This document shows positions 23,265 through 34,058 of a DNA stretch of 64,000 nt, piece after piece. Each line of letters starts with the position of its first letter. The first letter of the stretch is position 1. Location of the stretch: contig NC_135045.1 of the NCBI RefSeq assembly GCF_051020975.1, positions 3,226,501 through 3,290,500 of the forward strand, written 5' to 3'. The DNA comes from Osmia lignaria lignaria. Taxonomy: Eukaryota; Arthropoda; Insecta; Hymenoptera; Megachilidae. A program made the position numbers and the translations under genes. A model generated the notes under the pieces. It saw only the letters and a program-made list of their open reading frames with translations, made no database searches and was not told where the DNA came from.

Positions 23265-24691
23265 TCATTTCGCGTTCCGGCTCTTCGCTCTTCGCCTCTC
23301 CTTTCGATCCCGAACTGAAACATTCAAAAAGCCAAGTTTCGCCTGTCGCAATGCATCCCTTAGACTCTCTATACTGCCAAGCTGATTCACGCTGAGAAGC
23401 TTCGTTTCGAGTTTTCCGCTCAGCGAGTTGCACGCGTCGCATGCGTATGGAATAGGCGTTGCAGACGGGAACATGTCTTTCATGTTTTCGCTGTCCGTCT
23501 GGTCGCTACCCGGACAGTATGGTACGAATACCACGGGAATGAAGCCAAGCTGACCAATGAGAGGAATGGATGTGGTGCTTGTAGTGGTTGCGGTACCGTT
23601 CGCCATATCGAGCAGGTAACAGGGACAGGTTTGCGGGTCTGGCCCTACTGATTGCTGATAGGGTTTCGTGTTGGTCGGAGGTTGAACTCCTATAGCGGCG
23701 AATCCGGAATTCGGCTCTAACGGGGTCTCAGACAATTCGTTTACCTGTTTAATTAGCGCGGCATTGCTTCCGTTTGGAGAGTGAAACTTTACATTGGACT
23801 GATCCTCCTTGGTAGACTTGTTCGTCTCTACCTGAACGATCGGATTGTAGGGAATAGGCTGGCTCACTTTGGTAACCTGCTGGGAGTATTTACGATCCTC
23901 GCGAGAACTCTCTTGGTATTTCTCTTGACCGAAATACTTTGAGTTGTAAGATACCTGAGGCCTATCTATCTTCTTCGCGCCGCCGTAGTTGCCTCTATTA
24001 TCTTGCCCGGAATACTTCTGGGACTCCTTTCGTTGCGTTTCTATAAGAGAGTTAACCTCATCCGCATTCTGATTCAATTGACTTGAATGATAACCGAACT
24101 TTCCGTATTGATCTTGAAACCGTGTGTCTTTCACACCAAACGGACTGTTTATCTTGGTCGGGTAATCGACAGCTATGGATTCGACTCTCTTGTCGTAGTT
24201 CTCATTCGAAGATTCGTTTTTAGTGTATTCTGATTCTACTTTGGAGTGAGAAGACAGTCGTTCGACTTGCTTCTGCCCATAGTTCCCGTAGAATGGTTGG
24301 TCAAAGTGTTGTGTAGTCGGTGTAGTGGATTCATAGTACTTTAGAGGGTATTGTACTTTGATAGGTTCATCGTATCTTGGGCGTGATGTTGGTTTTGCTC
24401 CGGGTACATAGTCTGGGTCACCAGGCCATGGTCCATCGGGACCGGGAGAGCCTGTTGGCCATGGACCATCTGGACCATCAGGTCCAACACCTCCTTCGCC
24501 ACCTACCCCGCCGACTCCTCCAACACCTCCGACGGGGCCACCGGGTCCTTCAGGTCCTCCTGGACCTCCAGGTCCACCCGGGCCTTCAGGACCGTCTGGA
24601 CCATTGGGCCATGGGCCGTTGGGGCCATCAGGTCCAACACCGCCTACACCACCATCTGGAGGAGTTGGATATCCAGGATATGGAGGAAGCC
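23265..24691 (-). other. Exon 14: Gly/Pro/Val-rich linker, polar region and Cys-containing C-terminus
   Basis: Last coding exon, 474 residues plus stop. It opens with GLPPYPGYPTPPDGG and a second low-complexity type (GPD, GPN, GPE, GGP and GGV units) unlike the Gly-X-Pro of the upstream exons. The middle ~230 residues are hydrophilic (Lys, Glu, Gln, Ser, Tyr), with YGKFGYH and KYFGQEKY. The last ~125 residues are the least repetitive, with five cysteines in CPC, YCPG and CDAC, a hydrophobic IGQLGFIPVVFVPY stretch and an NGT sequon. A basic tail (RDRKERRRAKSRNAK) ends the protein. I do not recognise the C-terminal region as a named domain. Confidence 0.7.
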
Positions 24692-27600
24692 CTGAAATTA
24701 TAAACAATTATTCGTGACATAATGTTGAATTAGAAGTATAGCTTAATAATGAAAGTACAGAATGAATTTACGTACCCGGTTGAGAAGTACCAGGGTGGCC
24801 AGGGTGGCCAGGGTATCCAGGAGTACCGGGGTGTCCGGGAATACCAGGGTGAACGGGTTTACCTGGTTTACCCGGTCTACCAGGAGTTCCAGGTTGTGGT
24901 GGTATGGATGGTATACCGGGTATACCTGGCGTTCCGGGTGTGCCTGGCGTGCCAGGGCTCCCAGGATATCCAGGTTGAGATGGTATTGGTGGAGTTCCAG
25001 GTATACCTGGTGTACCTGGCCTACCCGGTGTGCCAGGGGTGCCAGGATAGCCAGGTTGAGGAGGTATTGATGGAGTTCCAGGTATACCTGGCGTGCCAGG
25101 GCTGCCAGGATATCCAGGTTGAGGTGGTATTGGAGGAGTTCCAGGTATGCCTGGTGTACCTGGCCTACCCGGTGTGCCAGGGGTGCCAGGATAGCCAGGT
25201 TGAGGAGGTATTGATGGAGTTCCAGGTATACCTGGCGTTCCAGGTGTGCCTGGCGTGCCATGGCTGCCAGGATATCCAGGTTGAGATGGTATTGGTGGAG
25301 TTCCAGGTATGCCTGGTGTACCTGGCCTACCCGGTGTGCCAGGGGTGCCAGGATAGCCAGGTCGAGGAGGTATTGATGGAGTTCCAGGTATACCTGGCGT
25401 TCCAGGTGTGCCTGGCGTGCCAGGGCTGCCAGGATATCCAGGTTGAGGTGGTATTGGTGGAGTTCCAGGTATACCTGGTGTACCTGGTCTACCCGGTGTG
25501 CCAGGGGTGCCAGGATATCCAGGTTGAGCAGGTATCGGAGGATGACCTGAAATTATAAACGATTATTCGTGACATGATGTTGAATTAGAAGTATACCTTA
25601 ATAATGAAAACACAGAATGAATTTACGTACCCGGTTGCGAAGTACCTGGGTGGCCAGGGTATCCAGGAGTACCAGGGTGTCCGGGAATACCAGGGTGAAT
25701 GGGTTTACCTGGTTTACCCGGTCTACCAGGAGCTCCAGGTTGTGATGGTGTGGATGGTACTCCGGGTATACCTGGCGTTCCGGGTGTGCCTGGCGTGCCA
25801 GGGCTGCCAGGATATCCAGGTTGAGGTGATATTGGTGGAGTTCCAGGTATGCCTGGTGAACCTGGTCTACCCGGTGTGCCAGGGGTGCCAGGATAGCCAG
25901 GTTGTGGAGGTATTGGTGGAGTTCCAGGTATGCCTGGTGTACCTGGCCTACCCGGTGTGCCAGGGGTGCCAGGATAGCCAGGTTGAGGAGGTATTGATGG
26001 AGTTCCAGGTATACCTGGCGTTCCAGGTGTGCCTGGCGTGCCAGGGCTGCCAGGATATCCAGGTTGAGGTGGTATTGGTGGAGTTCCAGGTATACCTGGT
26101 GTACCTGGTCTACCCGGTGTGCCAGGGGTGCCAGGATATCCAGGTTGAGCAGGTATCGGAGGATGACCTGAAATTATACACAATTATTCGTGACATGATG
26201 TTGAATTAGAAGCATACCTTAATAATGAAACCACAGAATGAATTTACGTACCCGGTTGAGAAGTACCTGGGTGGCCAGGGTATCCAGGAGTACCGGGGTG
26301 TCCCGGAATACCAGGGTGAATGGGTTTACCTGGTTTACCCGGTGTACCAGGAGTTCCAGGTTGTGACGGTATGGATGGTATTCCGGGTATACCAGGCGTT
26401 CCGGGTGTGCCTGGCGTGCCAGGGCTGCCAGGATATCCAGGTTGAGGAGGTATTGGTGGAGTTCCAGGTATGCCTGGTGTACCTGGTCTACCTGGTGTGC
26501 CAGGTGTACCAGGATATCCAGGTTGAGCAGGAATTGGTGGAGTTCCAGGTATACCTGGTGTTCCTGGTCTACCTGGTGTGCCAGGGCTGCCAGGATATCC
26601 AGGTTGAGCAGGTATTGAAGGATGACCTGAAATTATAAACAATTATTCGAGACATGATGTTGAATTAGACGTATACCTTAATAATGAAAACACAGAATGA
26701 ATTTACGTACCCGGTTGAGAAGTACCAGGGTGGCCAGGGTATCCAGGAGTACTGGGGTGTCCGGGAATACCAGGGTGAACGGGCTTACCTGGTTTACCCG
26801 GTCTGCCAGGAGTTCCAGGTTGGGGCGGTGTCGATGGTATTCCGGGTATATCTGGCGTCCCGGGCGTGCCTGGCGTGCCCGGGGTGCCAGGATATCCAGG
26901 TTGAGGTGGTGTTGGTGGAGTTCCAGGTATGCCTGGTGTACCTGGTCTACCTGGTGTACCAGGTGTACCAGGATATCCAGGTTGAGCAGGAATTGGTGGA
27001 GTTCCAGGTATACCTGGTGTGCCAGGGGTGCCAGGATATCCAGGTTGAGCAGGATGACCTGAAATTATAAACAATTATTCGTGACATGATGTTGAAATTG
27101 AAATATACCTTAATAATGAAAACAGAGATTGAATTTACGTACCCGGTTGAGACGTACCAGGATAGCCAGGGTATCCAGGAGTACCAGGATGTCCGTGAAT
27201 TCCAGGGTGAACGGGCTTACCTGGTTTACCTGGTCTACCAGGGGTTCCAGGTTTTGGGTACGTGGGTGGTATCCCGGGTATACCTGGCGTTCCGGGTGTG
27301 CCTGGCGTGCCCGGGGTGCCAGGATATCCCGGTTGAGGTGGTATTGGAGGAGTTCCAGGTATGTCTGGTGTACCTGGTGTACTTGGTGTGCCAGGGGAAC
27401 CAGGATATCCAGGTTGCGGAGGTATTGGTGGAGTTCCAGGTATACCTGGCGTTTCAGGTGTGCCTGGCGTGCCAGGGCTGCCAGGATATCCAGGTTGAGG
27501 TGGTATTGGTGGAGTTCCAGGTATGTCTGGTGTACCTGGTGTACCTGGTGTGCCAGGAGAACCAGGATATCCAGGTTGACCAGATATTGGAGGAGTTCCA

Positions 27601-30600
27601 GGTATACCTGGCGTTCCAGGTGTGCCTGGCGTACCAGGGCTGCCAGGATATCCAGGTTGAGGTGGTATTGGCGGAGTTCCAGGTATGCCTGGTGTACCGG
27701 GACTACCGGGTGTGCCCGGGATTCCAGGATATCCAGGTTGTGCAGGTATTGTAGGATGACCTGAAATTATAAACAATTATTCGTGACATGATGTTTAACT
27801 TGAATTAGACCATAATAATGAAAACACAGAATGGATTTACGTACCCGGTTGAGAAGTACCAGGGTAGCCGGGGTATCCAGGAGTACCGGGGTGTCCGTGA
27901 ATTCCAGGGAGAACGGGCCTACCTGGTTTACCTGGTTTACCTGGTTTACCTGGTCTACCCGGTGTGCCAGGGGTGCCAGGATAGCCAGGTTGAGGTGGTA
28001 TTGGTGGAGTTCCAGGTATGTCTGGTGTACCTGGTGTGCCTGGGGAACCAGGATATCCAGGTTGACCAGATATTGGAGGCGTTCCAGGTATACCTGGCGT
28101 TCCAGGTGTGCCTGGCGTCCCAGGGCTTCCAGGATATCCAGGTTGAGGTGGTATTGGAGAAGTTCCAGGTATGCCTGGTGTACCGGGTCTACCTGGTATA
28201 CCAGGATGTCCTGGTTGGGAAGGTATTGGCGGATGACCTGAAATTATAAACAATTATTCGTGACATGATGTTGAATTTGAAGTGTACCTTAATAATGAAA
28301 ACAGAGAATGAATTTACGTACCTGGGGCAGAAGGGCCAGGGTGGCTAGGGTATCCAGGTGTACCGGGGTGTCCGGGAATACCAGGTTGAACGGGCGTACC
28401 TGGTTTACCTGGTCTGCCAGGAGTTACAGTTTGCGGTGGTGTCGGTGGTGAGCCGGGTGTACCTGGTGTTCCGGGTGTGCCTGGCGTGCCAGCGGTGCCC
28501 GGATATCCAGGATGAGATGGGATTGGATGATGCCCTAAAATTGTAAACAATTATTCGTGACATGATGGTGAATTATAAGTATACCCTAATAATGAAAACA
28601 AAGAATGAATTGACGTACCTGGTTGTGAAATACCCGGTGTGCCAGGGGTGCCAGGATATCCAGGTTGTGGAGGTATTTGTGGAATTCCAGGTATGCCTGG
28701 TGTACCGGGTCTGCCTGATGTGCCAGGGGTACCAGGATGTCCTGTTTGCGGTGGGATTGGAGGGGTTCCAGGTATTCCTGGTGTTCCGTGCGTACCCGGA
28801 GTGCCAGGGGTACCAGGATGTTCTGGTTGGGAAGGTATTGATGGAGTTCCTGGTATGCTTGGTGTTCCGGGTCTACCTGGTGTGCCAGGGGTACCAGGAT
28901 GTCCTGTTTGCGGTGGGATTGGAGGGGTTCCAGGTCTTCCTGGTGTTCCCGGTCTACCTGGTGTGCCAGGGGTACCAGGATGTCCTGGTTGCGGTGGGAC
29001 TGGTGGGGTCCCAGGTATTCCTGGTGTTCCCGGTCTACCTGGTGTGCCAGGGGTACCAGGATGTCCTGGTTGCGGTGGGATTGGAGGGGTTCCAGGTCTT
29101 CCTGGTGTTCCCGGTCTACCTGGTGTGCCAGGGGTTCCAGGATGTCCTGGTTGCGGTGGGATTGGAGGGGTTCCAGGTATTCCTGGTGTTCCGGGCGTAC
29201 CCGGGGTGCCAGGGGTACCAGGATGTCCTGGTTGGGGAGGTATCGGTGGCGTTCCAGGTGTGCCTGGTGTACCGGGCGTACCTGGTGTGCCAGGGGTACC
29301 AGGATGTCCTGGTTGCGGTGGGATTGGAGGGGTTCCAGGTATTCCTGGTGTTCCGGGCGTGCCTGGCGTGCCCGGGGTGCCAGGATATCCAGGTTGAGGT
29401 GGTGTTGGTGGAGTTCCAGGTGTGCCTGGTGTACCGGGTCTACCTGGTGTGCCAGGGGTACCAGGATGTCCTGGTTGGTGAGGTATTGGTGGAGTTCCAG
29501 GTGTCCCTGGTGTACCGGGTCTACCTGGTGTGCCAGGGGTACCAGGATGTCCTGGTTGGTGAGGTATTGTTGGAGTTCCAGGTGTGCCTGGTGTACCGGG
29601 TCTACCTGGTGTGCCAGGGGTACCAGGATATCCAGGTTGAGCAGGTATTGGTGGAATTCCAGGTAAGCCTGGTGTTTCTGGTCTACCTGGTGTGCCAGGG
29701 GTACCCGGATATCCAGGTTGAACAGGTGTTGGAGGATGACCTGAAATTATGAACAATTATTCGTGACATGATGCTGAATTTGAAGTATACCTTAATAATG
29801 AAAACGTAAGAATGAATTTACGTACCTGGTTGTGAAGTACCCGGTGTGCCTGGTGTACCTGGTCTACCTGGTGTGCCAGGGGTACCAGGATATCCAGGTT
29901 GAGCAGGTATTGGTGGAGTTCCAGGTATGCCTGGTGTACCAGGGGTACCAGGATGTCCAGGTTGTGGTAGTCCAGGTTGCGTCCCGGGTATACCTGGCGT
30001 GCCAGGTTTGCCAGGATATCCAGGCTGCTGTGGTACAGGTTGCGTTCCTGTGTTTCCTGGAATGCCAGGGTATCCAGGCTGTCCAGGTGTACCTCCCGTG
30101 CCAGGATATCCTGTGGATGGTCAATGATTTTTCTTTCTCATACGCTGAACCTTCTAATTACGGTTATTTTGATTAATTATGCCATCGTATATCTACCGGG
30201 TTGGGCAGGATATTCCGGGGGTTGGGATGGATATTGGGGTTGTCCTGGTCTTACAGGAGTTCCTCCACTGCTTGAACCATCTGTACTAGGACCTGTTCAC
30301 ATAATTGAATACACCTGCAATTGTTGTATATCAATATCAATTATTTTTAAATTTTTATATTTCTTACCACCGCCCATCGGAGGCATACCGGGTCCACTAC
30401 CCGTGCCATCGAATTGTCTACAAATTTGCGGGAAATATAGGTCTCTCCATTCCGTAATTACACCATGATGATCGTGATGATCATGGTCACCGTGATCATC
30501 GTGATTTTCTTGATTCGATTCATCATGATGATGTTCATGTTCATGGAGGAATAGTTCTACCGCGTTGCCTGGTTGTACGACACGGTATCCCCATCCGTCA

Positions 30601-31291
30601 CTTATGTAGAAAGTTGTTTTTAATTTCCCATATGGATCTATGTATCCGTAGCATCCATAAGTGATGTGATCTGGTCCACGTACTTCATGATGGAACTGTC
30701 CACTGGGACTAATTTCGTAACCGTAATTGTATGCATCTGATAAGGAAATTTCCATTAGATTCATTTCAGTCCTATGATTTATCATCGCTGTGCGATAAAT
30801 CAGTACTCACTGGAATAGAAATCTTGATTCAAATATTGACTTTTTTGATCATCACTGATGTTTAACACCACTTCTCTGTTCTGCCTGCTTCCTTGCTGCT
30901 GAGTGCATTGCAACAGTGATGTGGCAACCACCTATTACAGATAAACTTGCAATTAATTATTCATAGATCATTGACAGAAACTCTTTGATAGATCGGAAAA
31001 CTTTTAGTTTATCCGTTTAATTATTATAGTGTAAGTGTCAACTTAGTTGCGCTAATTAGATAGTAAATCACCGATTATGTTGTCCGGTTCACTGTCTTTG
31101 ACCGGATTAATCTTGTTCACCTTTTGAAAGTTTAGCAACAACGTGACACCTGATTTTAAATGTCAATTCAATCGCTTAATCTATGTCCTGCGATATTTAT
31201 GTAACCAATTTTTTATCCAAAAAGTGCAACATTTATATTTCTATCAACTTACAATACAAATCATTGTAAATTCAAATAAGTAGATAATCAT
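23265..31291 (-). CDS. Giant secreted R&R-domain and collagen-like Gly-X-Pro repeat protein
   Basis: Fourteen exons predict ~2237 residues. In transcript order: 31291-31253, 30931-30811, 30736-30368, 30292-30197, 30110-29826, 29740-28619, 28534-28322, 28237-27845, 27760-27143, 27058-26711, 26626-26252, 26167-25631, 25546-24776, 24691-23265. Every phase agrees. Exons 1-2 give a signal peptide (MIIYLFEFTMICIVVATSLL). Residues ~56-110 resemble the R&R chitin-binding motif (YNYGYEISPSG, YGCYGYIDPYGKL, FYISDGWGYRVVQPG). Residues ~118-144 are His/Asp-rich. Exons 5-13 encode ~1550 residues of Gly-X-Pro triplets (GYP, GTP, GRP, GIP) broken by PIPPQP-type pairs. Exon 14 has a Gly/Pro/Val-rich part, a polar Gln/Ser/Tyr region, a Cys-containing region (PQTCPCYLLDMANG, FVPYCPG, PYACDACNSL) and a basic tail. 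Probably a chitin-associated extracellular matrix protein; tissue and orthologue are not known to me. Confidence 0.82.
24692..30110 (-). repeat. Tandem array of duplicated exon-intron modules (exons 5-13)
   Basis: Nine exons, all multiples of three and all phase 1-1: 285, 1122, 213, 393, 618, 348, 375, 537 and 771 bases from 5' to 3'. The introns after exons 6-13 are each exactly 84 bp; the one between exons 5 and 6 is 85. They share GTACGTAAATTCATTCTG at the donor and TTTATAATTTCAG at the acceptor with few substitutions. Most exons open with GHPPIP(A/S)QPG and close with a Gly-X-Pro tail ending SQPG. The intron between exons 4 and 5 (86 bp) is unrelated, so the duplicated unit was one exon plus one intron. 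Confidence 0.92.
28619..29740 (-). repeat. 81-bp minisatellite within the largest collagen-like exon
   Basis: Within exon 6 a 27-residue (81-base) unit recurs: seven Gly-X-Pro triplets, then PIP and PQP or PHQP-like triplets that lack the glycine. A 9-base sub-period (CCTGGTACACCAGGT-like) underlies it. Copies are highly similar, and the other modular exons carry different copy numbers of the same unit, which explains the wide range of exon sizes. Confidence 0.85.
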
Positions 31292-32287
31292 TTCCGTCTT
31301 AGCTTTCTTTGCTCGAAAATCAATTACGTGCCAGTGAAAGTCGAATGCGAATAAAATTTGAAAGTTATCAACAACTGTTATAACATCTGGTATACGTTTC
31401 GTCGTAGGTCCATGGAACCATCAAAGTTTGGTCCACATGGTCACAGAAACTTTTACGTTACCCTCTATTCTCAAAGGGTTTCCTAAATTGTCTTCTCAAC
31501 TTTTTCACACACGTTTTTCACGTTCTCTTTGAAAGTTGTTCGAAGAAGAGCATTTCGTTTGAAATTAGCAGACCTTTGGAATCGGTAAGATTTCTCGGTT
31601 TGGTTTTTCAGAAAATGTGCCATGCTTTTAATGCTTTGAAATTGATCATTTAATACACAGCCTAATATTACTAAAGAAGGAACGAGAAGCTGTTCGAATA
31701 ATTCTGACTCATCGTATCCAATCAATTCCATGTTAGTGCATTCCATGTTGTACAGTTTTTTGTTGTACGCCTTGAGGATGGCTTTTAATCTTCCCGTGTC
31801 AGAGGGCCCATAAAAGTCAGTCTACCACGAGCTCTTTCTCATATTGAAAAATAGGCCTTCTTCTTCGTATAACCGTTTAGGATAATTGAAAGTAAAGGTC
31901 AAATAAGGGGAACGTTGCAACATTCGACGAATTCGTAACCGAACAATCTCATTCGGGATAGCGTATGGAGAATTTCACGTTCAATTACTGTCGTGTAAAA
32001 TATGTCGATCCATGGCTAGGAGAAAAGAGGAAGGAAATTACACAAGTTTATTCCTACACGATGAAGCATCGTTATCGTCACCGTGGTAAAACGAACGGAC
32101 GTCCAAGCGATTAACATGTAAATTTTCAATGAACGATGTCTCGACGAGACGATGACGTATTATGGCTTCATCTTGTGCCTATGTAATTTAACTTTTCGCT
32201 ATTATAGTCGGTAGTACGATGTATGAGGTGTAGAAATTAATTCGATGCCTCTAGTGTTACGTCTTCTCCATTACTATTCTAAATTTA
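31292..32287. other. 5' flank of the collagen-like gene, no gene seen
   Basis: The first ~150 bases should contain the promoter of the minus-strand gene, but I see no convincing TATA box. A minus ORF at 31483-31746 (87 codons) lacks recognisable features and is not called. Confidence 0.35.
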
Positions 32288-32294
32288 AATATTT

Positions 32295-32782
32295 GGTAAG
32301 AGTTCCTTTTGACTCAAAAATTACCAGGCAAACTTCTCATGAGTTGTATGTCAGAAAAACATTAATGTGGAGGCGCGGAAATTTCTTTTTGGATTCTACA
32401 GAATGAATTTTAAAAAATTTCAAAAAATAACAATCTAATTTAACCTAACACCTAACAGGATTTACTGGATATTTTTGCCATTGATTATGACACGCGAAAT
32501 GATATTGGTTCGTAGAGCTGCGATTGAGAAAACAAATCAGATGGCCGAAAAAATGCACTCACGAACACCATAAGTGAACTGATGTGATTGATTAGATGAA
32601 CTGAAAATTTTGTTGTTGAAGTCTAAAAGAGTAAGATGGTGGTGATGAAAATAGCCGCAATTTTTCATGAACCAAGAATTCCCGCGCCACGCGATTTAAC
32701 CACTTGACTATATTATACATGAGAAGATTCCCTGGGGATTTTAAAGTCAACTGAATGGGGGTGCTGAAAGGAACTTCACCCG
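32295..32782. mobile_element. Non-autonomous TIR element (MITE), copy 1, 488 bp
   Basis: Left end GGTAAGAGTTCCTTTTGA; right end, read from outside, CGGGTGAAGTTCCTTTCAGC. The element is flanked by a perfect 7-bp target-site duplication AATATTT (32288-32294 and 32783-32789). No transposase ORF. The left end and sub-terminal part match copy 2 at 55166-55447 in inverted orientation. Confidence 0.8.
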
Positions 32783-32798
32783 AATATTTTCCTCTCTT

Positions 32799-34058
32799 TA
32801 GTGTATTTGAAAAGTAGTGCGAGATTATTGACCAAGTATGATCAAGCGTCTCCTTATTTTCTTTCATTCCTTACATTAATGCATAACTTAGGATACCTAA
32901 CGCGTAATCTTAAATCTATGATTGATAGTCCTGTATCACGCGTTTCCCCTACGTGCAAGGTAATTGAAATGTTGAAAAATGAAACATATACTGGAATTAT
33001 GATAAATTTTCGCTTCTACTCTCTTAAAAGTTGTCTTCTCATACTTTTAACCGATAACGTTTAATAATTCTTATTAATCAGTTTTGAAGGCTATTCGAAG
33101 CAATTGCTTTCGAATTTACTTGCCCCGGTGACGTGTTCGAGAAATCAATTGGCATCTGGTAGTTTCACCCAATGAATAATGAACGAGGAGGTTCGAAGTC
33201 GGAACACTGTACAGGAACATAATTCGGGCTAAAAAATTCAGGCATTGTCAAAAGTGGCACGCTCGCCGATAGGAATGTTCCTGTTGCGATCGATGATCTC
33301 ACGGTGTTCCACCCACGAAAAGGGAAAGTGAGAATCAACCAGGTTCGTCCCGTCTCGTCTCGGACCCGCTTGACGGACCTGACGTTTCACACGGACAGCT
33401 TCTTCTCGTCCGTGCGATGGTAAAGGTTAATATATGCTAACGCTCGATCTGCCCTGTGTCATGAATCAAACGTCGTCGGCAATGTTCAATCCCTCTGGTA
33501 TTCGTGCCATCGGGATATTTTAGTGGACAATGGTGAATCAATGATCGAACTTCTATACTGATAACCATTCTCGTCTTCGACCGACGAGATTAATATCGCT
33601 GCTTCGACACCGTGGTAGAAATAGGGAGAAGAATTTCGCGGGACTCTCGAACCTTTGTTTAGAAAAGGAGGATTGATAGGTAGACATATTTGGTCATTCA
33701 TCAATGGAAGACACTTGAATAACCAAGTCTTGATTTAAGTACAGATTCAGAAACACCTGACATTATAAAATTTTAATAAAAATACACAGGTTAATTATCG
33801 CTCTGAAATCGTCCTATTTACCAATTAATACTGGTGTCAATGTTAGCACGCATTATTAGAAATTATCTAATTAGTGTAGACAGTTTGTGTACACAGGCTA
33901 GACAAATATGATTAACCTGTATCCATTCTGTATCGATTGAAAACCAGTTTAAAGATCGATAGATTTTCATTTTATAAATAATTTTCTTTTCCGTTTATGA
34001 CTTTATTAATTACTCAGCAGTGTTACATTAATTTTTACACATTTAACAATTTTTTCAG
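32799..34058. other. Non-coding stretch
   Basis: No coding sequence recognised. The part near 33.2-33.5 kb is CpG-richer (CGTCCCGTCTCGTCTCGGAC) and may be regulatory. A chance ORF lies at 32801-33064. Confidence 0.35.

Noticed and set aside
24743..25261. Minus-strand ORF of 172 codons rich in Leu, Gln and Tyr
   Set aside because: It is the +1 frame of exon 13. The Gly-X-Pro frame is open across the whole exon and joins both neighbours in phase.
24749..29752. Long plus-strand ORFs over the collagen-like exons (up to 396 codons)
   Set aside because: They are by-products of a stop-free 9-base repeat. Splice signals, phase agreement, the signal peptide and the R&R-like region all lie on the minus strand.
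31483..31746. Minus-strand ORF of 87 codons upstream of the collagen-like gene
   Set aside because: It has an ATG but no signal peptide, no domain and no splice link to the gene below it. Not strong enough to call.
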